Source: Opitutaceae bacterium UBA2377 (GTDB lineage: Bacteria; Verrucomicrobiota; Verrucomicrobiia; Opitutales; Opitutaceae). From it: a stretch of 64,000 bases of DNA. The notes beneath the pieces are model-generated. The model ran no database searches, was not told where the DNA came from, and saw only the letters and a list, made by a program, of their open reading frames with translations. Position numbers and translations under genes: made by a program. Position 1 is the first letter of the stretch. The number at the start of each line of letters is the position of its first letter. The stretch spans positions 126,719 to 190,718 of the forward strand of contig DDSZ01000046.1 of assembly GCA_002344205.1 (NCBI GenBank), written 5' to 3'. Positions 58,820 to 64,000 of the stretch are shown one piece after another.

Positions 58820-60427
58820 TCAGTCCGCGAGGTCGATGTATTTCCAGGAGCGGTTGTCGAGGGGGTTTTGCACCCAGTTCAGCACCTTGGGGCTGATGGC
58901 ATAAACGCGCGTGTAGAAGTAGATCGGGATGACGGGCAGTTCTTCCATCAGGAGTTTTTCCATCTGCTGGTAGATGGCGAAGCGTTCCTCGTCGCTGTTG
59001 GTTTCCATCGAGACGCGCACGAGGCGGTCGTATTCGGCGCTCGACCAGCCGGTGTCGTTGTTGCCGCCGCCGGTCACCCACATGTCCTTGAAGGTGTTGG
59101 GGTCGGTGTAGTCGGCGATCCAGCCGGCGCGGCAGATGTCGTAGTTCAGCTCGTCCTGCGAATCGAGATACACTTTCCACTCCTCGTTGCGCAGGCCGAT
59201 GTCCACGCCGAGGTTGCGGCGCCACATCTGCTGGATGGCCTCGGCGATCACGCGGTGGTTTTCGGAGGTGTTGTAGAGCAGTTCGATCTTCGGGAAACCG
59301 CGGCCTTCGGGGAAACCGGCTTCGGCGAGGAGGCGGCGGGCCTCGGCGACGTCCATGGTAATGCGGGCCGCGGGCGTGTATTCCGGCGAAGGCGGCGTGA
59401 AGTGGTAGGCGGGCTGCTGGCCGCCGCGGGTGACCTGGGCGACGAGCTGTTCGCGGTCGATGCTGAGGGCGAGGGCCCGGCGGACGCGCACGTCGTTGAG
59501 CGGCGGGCGCGTGACGTTGAGGCGGTAGAAATAGCTGCCGTAGTAAAGGTCCTGCCGGTAGTTTTCCGGGTAATCGCGCTTGTAGGCGTCGATCTTCGAG
59601 ATGGGCAGTTCGTTGGTCTTGTGGAGCTGGCCGGTGCGGAACATGCGTTCCTCGGTATCCATGCTCTCGATCGGGTAGAAGTGGATCTGGTCGAGCTTCA
59701 CGTTGTCGCGGTCCCAGTAGGTGGGGGAGCGGGTGACGACGATTTTCTGGTTGGGGCGCCAGTCGCGGAGGACGAAGGCGCCGTTGCCGACCATGTTTTC
59801 GGCGCGGGTCCAGCGGGAGCCTTTGCGGTCGAGCCCGCCGTGTTTCTCAATCGTGGGAATGTGCACGGGGAACCACGAGTAGTGCTTCATCGCCTCGAGC
59901 AGGAACGGCGCGCGGTGCTTGAGCGTGATCTGCAGGGTGCGGTCGTCGGGAGCTTTGAAGCCGACCTGGGAGAAATCGGTGAGCTCGCCCTTGTTGTAGG
60001 CCTCGGCACCGACGACATGGTGGAGTTTGTAGGCGTATTCGGCGGCGAGGCTGGGCGTGAGGATGCGCCGGTAGGAGCGCACGAAATCGTGGGCCGTGAG
60101 CGGGTCGCCGTTGGACCAGCGGGCGTCGGCGCGCAGGTGGAAGGTCCACACGAGGCCGTCGGCCGAGGTCTCCCAGCGCTCGGCCACGCCGGGGGCGGTG
60201 TCGATGCCGTTGGGTCCCTCGATGACGAGGCCCTCGAAGATGGCGTTGATGACCTTGTTCTCGGGCACGCCGGTGACGACCTGCGGATCGAGGTCCTGCA
60301 CCTCGGTGCCGTTGCCGATGTGGAGGATCTTGGCGCCGGCGTCTGCGGTGGCGGCCTTTTTGCCGCAGCCGGCGACGAGGACCGTGGCGAGGATCAGGGG
60401 GAAGAGACGAAGGAACGTTTGAAGCAT
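58820..60427 (-). CDS. Peptide ABC transporter substrate-binding lipoprotein (OppA-like 1)
   Basis: The 535-residue protein has a lipoprotein signal (LILATVLVAGCGKK) and an SBP_bac_5 domain: ILHIGNGTEVQDLDPQVVTG, ADARWSNGDPLTAHDFVRSY, YKLHHVVGAEAYNKG, MVGNGAFVLRDWRPNQKIVV and the ALALSIDREQLVAQV helix. It captures oligopeptides for OppBC. The start codon at 60425-60427 is chosen since it gives a perfect lipoprotein signal. A second paralogue (62154-63776) lies upstream with an M28 peptidase between them. Confidence 0.93.
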   Translation of the reverse strand: MLQTFLRLFPLILATVLVAGCGKKAATADAGAKILHIGNGTEVQDLDPQVVTGVPENKVINAIFEGLVIEGPNGIDTAPGVAERWETSADGLVWTFHLRADARWSNGDPLTAHDFVRSYRRILTPSLAAEYAYKLHHVVGAEAYNKGELTDFSQVGFKAPDDRTLQITLKHRAPFLLEAMKHYSWFPVHIPTIEKHGGLDRKGSRWTRAENMVGNGAFVLRDWRPNQKIVVTRSPTYWDRDNVKLDQIHFYPIESMDTEERMFRTGQLHKTNELPISKIDAYKRDYPENYRQDLYYGSYFYRLNVTRPPLNDVRVRRALALSIDREQLVAQVTRGGQQPAYHFTPPSPEYTPAARITMDVAEARRLLAEAGFPEGRGFPKIELLYNTSENHRVIAEAIQQMWRRNLGVDIGLRNEEWKVYLDSQDELNYDICRAGWIADYTDPNTFKDMWVTGGGNNDTGWSSAEYDRLVRVSMETNSDEERFAIYQQMEKLLMEELPVIPIYFYTRVYAISPKVLNWVQNPLDNRSWKYIDLAD

Positions 60428-60502
60428 GGCGACCAGCGTAGGCCACGGCCGGAAGCCCGCAAGCCCGGCCGGGCACAAAAAACCTGCTTCACGGCCGCCG
60501 GC

Positions 60503-62164
60503 CTAGGGCCGCGCGAGCATGGCGTCGCGCCGGGCCTTGAATTCGTTGCCCGGTTTCCACTCCGGCCAGGTGTCGCCGTCGGCGATGGTGCGGCCGAGTT
60601 CGAAGTAGAGCTGCGCGTCGAGGGCGGCACCGGTGAAGTCCCAGTCGTCGCCGATCTCGTCGCTCACCTTGTGGTAGTGGCGCGAGGTGTATTCGTCGTT
60701 GATCGCCCGGCCGTAGCCCTCCGGGCGGCCGATGATCTCGACGCCGCGCTTGGCGTAAAAAGCGGGCACGCCCTGCTTGGCGAATTCGAAATGGTCCGAG
60801 CGGTAATAGGAACCGACCTCGGGGCGGGTGTCGGGCGTGAGCACGCGGCCGTCACGTTCCAGGAGCGTGCGAGCGAGGTCCTCGATGGTCGAGGCGCCGT
60901 AGCCGACGACCTCGAGGTCGCGCGACGGACCGAAGACCTGGGCGCAATCCATGTTGAGGTTGGCGAGCGTTTGGGTGAGCGGGTAAAGCGGGTTCTCGGC
61001 GTAGTGCCGCGCGCCGAGCAGGCCGCGCTCCTCGGCGGTCACGGCGAGGAAGAGCACGCTGCGCCGGGGCCGGACTTCCGCGGGGAGCGCGGCGTAGGCC
61101 CGGGCCAGCTCGATGAGCACCGCGGTGCCCGAGGCGTTGTCGAGTGCGCCGTTATAGATCTGGTCGCCCTCCAGCCGTTCGTCGCGGCCGAGGTGATCCC
61201 AGTGCGCGGTGTGGATGATGTGCTCGGCGGCGACGGCGGAGTCGCGCCCCGGCAGGCGGGCGATGACGTTGCGCGACGCGACGTCACGGAAAGTGTTGGT
61301 CGCGGCAAAGTCCGCGCGGAGGTCGAGGCTCACCGGCCGGAAATCGCGGCGGGCCGCCGCCTGCTTCAGCGTTGCAAAGTCGTGGCCGCCGGCGGCGATC
61401 AACCCGGAACCGACGTCGCGCGTGATCCAGCCCTCGAAGGGCACGCGGCCGGCGTTGCCGTCGGGCGTGCGCAGGTCGAAGGCCTCGCGGCCGGCAGTGG
61501 AGCCGACCACGGCAAACGGATACCCGGCCGGGCCGGTTTCGTGGATGATGAGGCAGGCGGCGGCGCCTTTCTCGGAGGCGATTTCGTATTTGTAGGTCCA
61601 GCGGCCGTAGTAGGTCATGGCGCGCCCGCCGAAGATCTTGTCGTCGAGCCGGGTGGGATCGTCGGCGAGCGTGACGGGCGGGTCGTTGATGAGCATGAGC
61701 ACCGTCTTGCCGCGCACATCCACGTCCTTGTAGTCGTCCCAGCCATACTCCGGCGCGACGACGCCGTAGCCGACGAAGACGACCTCGGTGTCTGCGACGG
61801 CGATCTCCGGCACGTTGCGGCGCGACAACGCGGAAACCTCGGTCACCGGCGTGAGTTCGCGCGGGCCGGCGGCGGAGGTGAAGCGCACGGTGGTCTGCGA
61901 GGTGATGCCGACCAGCGGCACGTCCTGCACGTAGGTGCCGTCGGGGTTGCCCGGGGCGAGGCCGCCTTTTTGAAATTCTTCCACGAGGTAGGCCACGGTC
62001 TTGTCCTCGCCCGGCGTGCCGGGGGATCGGCCCTCGAACTCATCCGAGGAAAGGATGGCGGTGTGGGTCTTGATGCGCTCGGCCGAAAACTCGGTCGCGG
62101 CGGCGGGGAGGTTGACGAGGGCGGCGTAGAAAACACCGCAAACGCACAGGGGTTTAAGGTTCAT
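60503..62164 (-). CDS. M28 family metallopeptidase, exported, with PA-like insert
   Basis: The 553-residue protein has a signal peptide (LKPLCVCGVFYAALVNLPAAA), an N-terminal region with a protease-associated-like insert (ASEKGAAACLIIHETG) and the M28 core: HTAHWDHLG, GALDNASGTAVLIELARAY, TAEERGLLGARHYAEN, LANLNMDCAQVFG and YYRSDHFEFAKQGVPAF. These supply the two-zinc ligands in order. It is an aminopeptidase or carboxypeptidase that would yield peptides or amino acids in the periplasm. It overlaps the upstream OppA-like gene by 11 bp, which couples peptide cleavage to peptide uptake. Confidence 0.93.
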   Translation of the reverse strand: MNLKPLCVCGVFYAALVNLPAAATEFSAERIKTHTAILSSDEFEGRSPGTPGEDKTVAYLVEEFQKGGLAPGNPDGTYVQDVPLVGITSQTTVRFTSAAGPRELTPVTEVSALSRRNVPEIAVADTEVVFVGYGVVAPEYGWDDYKDVDVRGKTVLMLINDPPVTLADDPTRLDDKIFGGRAMTYYGRWTYKYEIASEKGAAACLIIHETGPAGYPFAVVGSTAGREAFDLRTPDGNAGRVPFEGWITRDVGSGLIAAGGHDFATLKQAAARRDFRPVSLDLRADFAATNTFRDVASRNVIARLPGRDSAVAAEHIIHTAHWDHLGRDERLEGDQIYNGALDNASGTAVLIELARAYAALPAEVRPRRSVLFLAVTAEERGLLGARHYAENPLYPLTQTLANLNMDCAQVFGPSRDLEVVGYGASTIEDLARTLLERDGRVLTPDTRPEVGSYYRSDHFEFAKQGVPAFYAKRGVEIIGRPEGYGRAINDEYTSRHYHKVSDEIGDDWDFTGAALDAQLYFELGRTIADGDTWPEWKPGNEFKARRDAMLARP

Positions 62165-63776
62165 GGAGGGAGACGTTTTTGTAGAAGCGTGTCCAAAGGG
62201 CGTCCGCCTGCCAACCGCGAACCCGCGGGGCCACGAGGAAGGTCTGGCGGTTGAAATAGAGCGGGGCGACCGGGGCCTCGTGCAACAGCCGGGCTTCGGC
62301 GGCGACGAGTGCCCGCGTTCGGTCCTCGGCTTTTGCGGCCCGGTCCGCCGCAGCGAGCAGCGCGTCGAAGTCCGCGTCGCTCCATTGCGGGTAGTTGGCA
62401 GGGGCGCCGGTGCGGAAATCCTTCAGCAGGTCGGCGGCGTCGGCGACATCCGGGATTGCGGTCATGAAACCGATGTCGAAGCCGCCGGTAGTGAGCGCGG
62501 TCTGGTGGACCTTGGCCTCGCGCAGTTGGATGCGGGTGTCGATGCCCAGGTGGGTTTTCCACATCGCCTGGATCGCCTCGAGCACGGGCGTCTGCGTCCA
62601 CCCGTCGAGTTCGAGCACGGGAAAACCGCGGCCCCCGGGATAACCGGCCGCGGCCAGCAGCGCACGGGCGGCCTCCGCATCGAAGACGTCCGGCGTCGCG
62701 AGATCGGGATAACCGCCCAGCCCCGGCGGCACATGGCGGGCGGTGGCGGTCTGGCTGCCTTGGAGCACTTGGGTGACGAGGGCGCGGCGGTCCACGGCGA
62801 GCGAGAGGGCCCGGCGCACGCGCGCGTCGGCCAGCGGGCCGCGCTGCGTGTTGAAGGCGAGATAACGCGTTTCGTGCAGCGGCACCTGCCGCAGCCGGGT
62901 GGGGCGTTCGGCCGCGTAGGCGGCGAGTTTGCTCTGCGGCACGGCCATCGTCACATCGAGCTGACCGGCCCGGAAGGCCCGCTCCTCGGCGTCGCCGTGG
63001 TCGAAGGCGATGAAGTGGATCGCGTTCACTTTGACGGCGGCGGCGTCCCAGTAATCGGCGCGGCGCGTGACGACGATGCGCTGGCTGGGCCGCCATTCGG
63101 TGAGGGTGAAAGGACCGTTGCCCACATGCTGGCCCGGTTGCGTCCAGCGCCGGTCGTGACGCTCCACCGTGGCCGAGTGGACGGGAATCCACGGACCGCT
63201 GGCGGCGAGCGCGAGGAAATGCGGGGCGGGGCGGGCGAGGGTGACGACCAGCGTGCGGTCATCCGCGGCGCGGAAACCCACGTCCGCGAAATCCGCTGTG
63301 CGGCCGTGATTAAAGTCCTCCGCGCCGCGCACGGCGAAAAACAGCGCGGCCTTCGGGGCGGCGGTCGCGGGGCGCAGCAACCGGCGGTAGGACGCAACGA
63401 AATCGCGCGCGGTGACCGGGTCGCCGTTCGACCACGTGGCGCCGGTCCGCAGGTGGAAGGTCCACGTGAGACCGTCGTGGGAAGTTTCCCAGCGTTCGGC
63501 CGCGGCGGGCAACGGTGCGCCGTCGGTGGGGTTGGGCGTGACCAGTCCCTCGCCCAGCGCGCGGATGACAAAAAACTCGTCCGGCAACGTGGCCCGCGCC
63601 GGATCGAGGTCGGCCGGCTCATTGCGCTGGGCGATGCGGAGCGTGGAGTCGGTGGGTGCCGCCGACCGCGGGGTGCATCCGATGAGCAACCACCCGCCCA
63701 GCCAGCAACCGACGGCCAGAGCCGCCCGCCCGAAAACACGGCGGAACGAGACGGAGCGGGAGGTGGAGCGGCTCAT
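62154..63776 (-). CDS. Peptide ABC transporter substrate-binding lipoprotein (OppA-like 2)
   Basis: The 540-residue protein has an N-terminal signal ending in a lipobox (LGGWLLIGCTPRS) and an SBP_bac_5 domain with LRIAQRNEPADLDPARATL, TGATWSNGDPVTARDFVASY, HVGNGPFTLTEWRPSQRIVV and ALSLAVDRRALVTQVL. It is a clear paralogue of the protein at 58820-60427, sharing motif order throughout. The ATG at 63774-63776 is preferred to an in-frame start 15 bp upstream. It is the first gene of the peptide-uptake operon. Confidence 0.92.
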   Translation of the reverse strand: MSRSTSRSVSFRRVFGRAALAVGCWLGGWLLIGCTPRSAAPTDSTLRIAQRNEPADLDPARATLPDEFFVIRALGEGLVTPNPTDGAPLPAAAERWETSHDGLTWTFHLRTGATWSNGDPVTARDFVASYRRLLRPATAAPKAALFFAVRGAEDFNHGRTADFADVGFRAADDRTLVVTLARPAPHFLALAASGPWIPVHSATVERHDRRWTQPGQHVGNGPFTLTEWRPSQRIVVTRRADYWDAAAVKVNAIHFIAFDHGDAEERAFRAGQLDVTMAVPQSKLAAYAAERPTRLRQVPLHETRYLAFNTQRGPLADARVRRALSLAVDRRALVTQVLQGSQTATARHVPPGLGGYPDLATPDVFDAEAARALLAAAGYPGGRGFPVLELDGWTQTPVLEAIQAMWKTHLGIDTRIQLREAKVHQTALTTGGFDIGFMTAIPDVADAADLLKDFRTGAPANYPQWSDADFDALLAAADRAAKAEDRTRALVAAEARLLHEAPVAPLYFNRQTFLVAPRVRGWQADALWTRFYKNVSLHEP

Positions 63777-63903
63777 GGGCACGCCCAACATGCCGATAGC
63801 CGCCGCCGATTCAACCGCTGTCTGTGTGCGGGGAAGAGACGGAAGACAGGCGCGCGGGATTTAGTTGCGCCGATTAACTGTTACCCGGGATGGGGTCTTG
63901 GGC

Positions 63904-64000
63904 TCAGAGCTTGGGGGGCTCGGAGGAGACGGGGGTGGCGACGACGTCGATCACGTCGGTCCGGCCGGCGGGAGATCGCGGTGAGGAACGCGGCGAGGCG
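63904..64000 (-). CDS. Possible C-terminus of an upstream gene
   Basis: A minus-strand open frame enters from the right edge and stops at a TGA at 63904-63906. It ends TDVIDVVATPVSSEPPKL. The composition looks coding, but only about 32 residues are visible, so the product cannot be named. The 63777-63903 gap would then hold the promoter of the peptide-uptake operon. Confidence 0.3.
   Translation of the reverse strand, partial: ASPRSSPRSPAGRTDVIDVVATPVSSEPPKL

Noticed and set aside
58631..62254. A 1207-codon plus-strand open frame opposite the OppA-like and M28 genes
   Set aside because: It is antisense to genes with complete motif sets; high GC in third positions suppresses stops on the opposite strand. 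Its translation has no recognisable domain.

Overview
The window looks like chromosomal DNA of a high-GC Gram-negative bacterium, most likely from Verrucomicrobiota (Opitutaceae-like). The reasons are a Minf_1886-family gene, a TIGR03067-domain gene, DUF4412 and DUF192 proteins, a complete LPS/outer-membrane toolkit (heptose kinase, Kdo-kinase-like protein, GT9, MsbA, outer-membrane phospholipase A), and several families of short dispersed intergenic repeats. This assignment is an inference from gene content; no rRNA or tRNA gene is visible. Coding density is high and 4-bp ATGA/GTGA overlaps are common, so most genes sit in operons.

Layout. 1-4.7 kb: a Fur-family regulator (cut by the window edge) diverges from a Minf_1886 gene, followed by an M16 peptidase, a DUF3445 haem enzyme and an EF-hand protein. 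4.75-11.4 kb (minus): nadK, tlyA, an SGNH hydrolase, a phytanoyl-CoA dioxygenase-like protein, an Fpg/Nei glycosylase with a degenerate zinc finger, gmhB-like and rfaE1-like genes (ADP-heptose route) and an M24 peptidase. 11.4-24.9 kb: mixed housekeeping and hypothetical genes (DUF192, two Nudix enzymes, DUF4412, YhcH, RlmJ, Hsp20, a BASS transporter, a MazG-like enzyme, a MIF tautomerase, an M48-TonB fusion next to DUF898, GluQRS, LOG) and a ribbon-helix-helix/PIN toxin-antitoxin pair. 24.9-32.2 kb (minus): a moxR-DUF58-batA-batBC-batD operon. 32.2-35.4 kb: a small GGQ release-factor-like gene, a MOSC protein, two small genes and rmuC.

35.5-42.5 kb (plus) is the most unusual gene block: a receiver-kinase hybrid, a ketoacyl synthase that keeps its cysteine but lacks both catalytic histidines, a multi-TM sensor kinase, a GAF kinase-like protein with a degenerate ATPase domain, and a nucleotidyltransferase, nearly all overlapping or separated by only a few bases. 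42.6-46.7 kb: an ABC-2 ATPase without a visible permease, a Kdo-kinase-like protein, an outer-membrane phospholipase A with an extra N-terminal domain, and surE. 46.9-49.8 kb (minus): rpsO-pnp, with a perfect 17-bp hairpin between them. 50.1-50.8 kb: an AT-rich lipoprotein gene inside perfect 19-bp inverted repeats, an apparent inserted cassette. 50.9-56.7 kb: LPS-core genes (two GT2, GT9, MsbA, a methyltransferase, DUF721). 56.8-63.8 kb (minus): a peptide-uptake operon with two substrate-binding lipoproteins, a secreted M28 peptidase and two permeases, but no ATPase in view.

A second theme is repeats. At least four kinds of short dispersed element (GC-rich palindromes, an AACACGGATGAA-like family, an AAAATCGAAAATC-like family and an AAATCCCAAA-like family) sit at gene ends. 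Several supply start codons, stop codons or terminal residues of neighbouring proteins.
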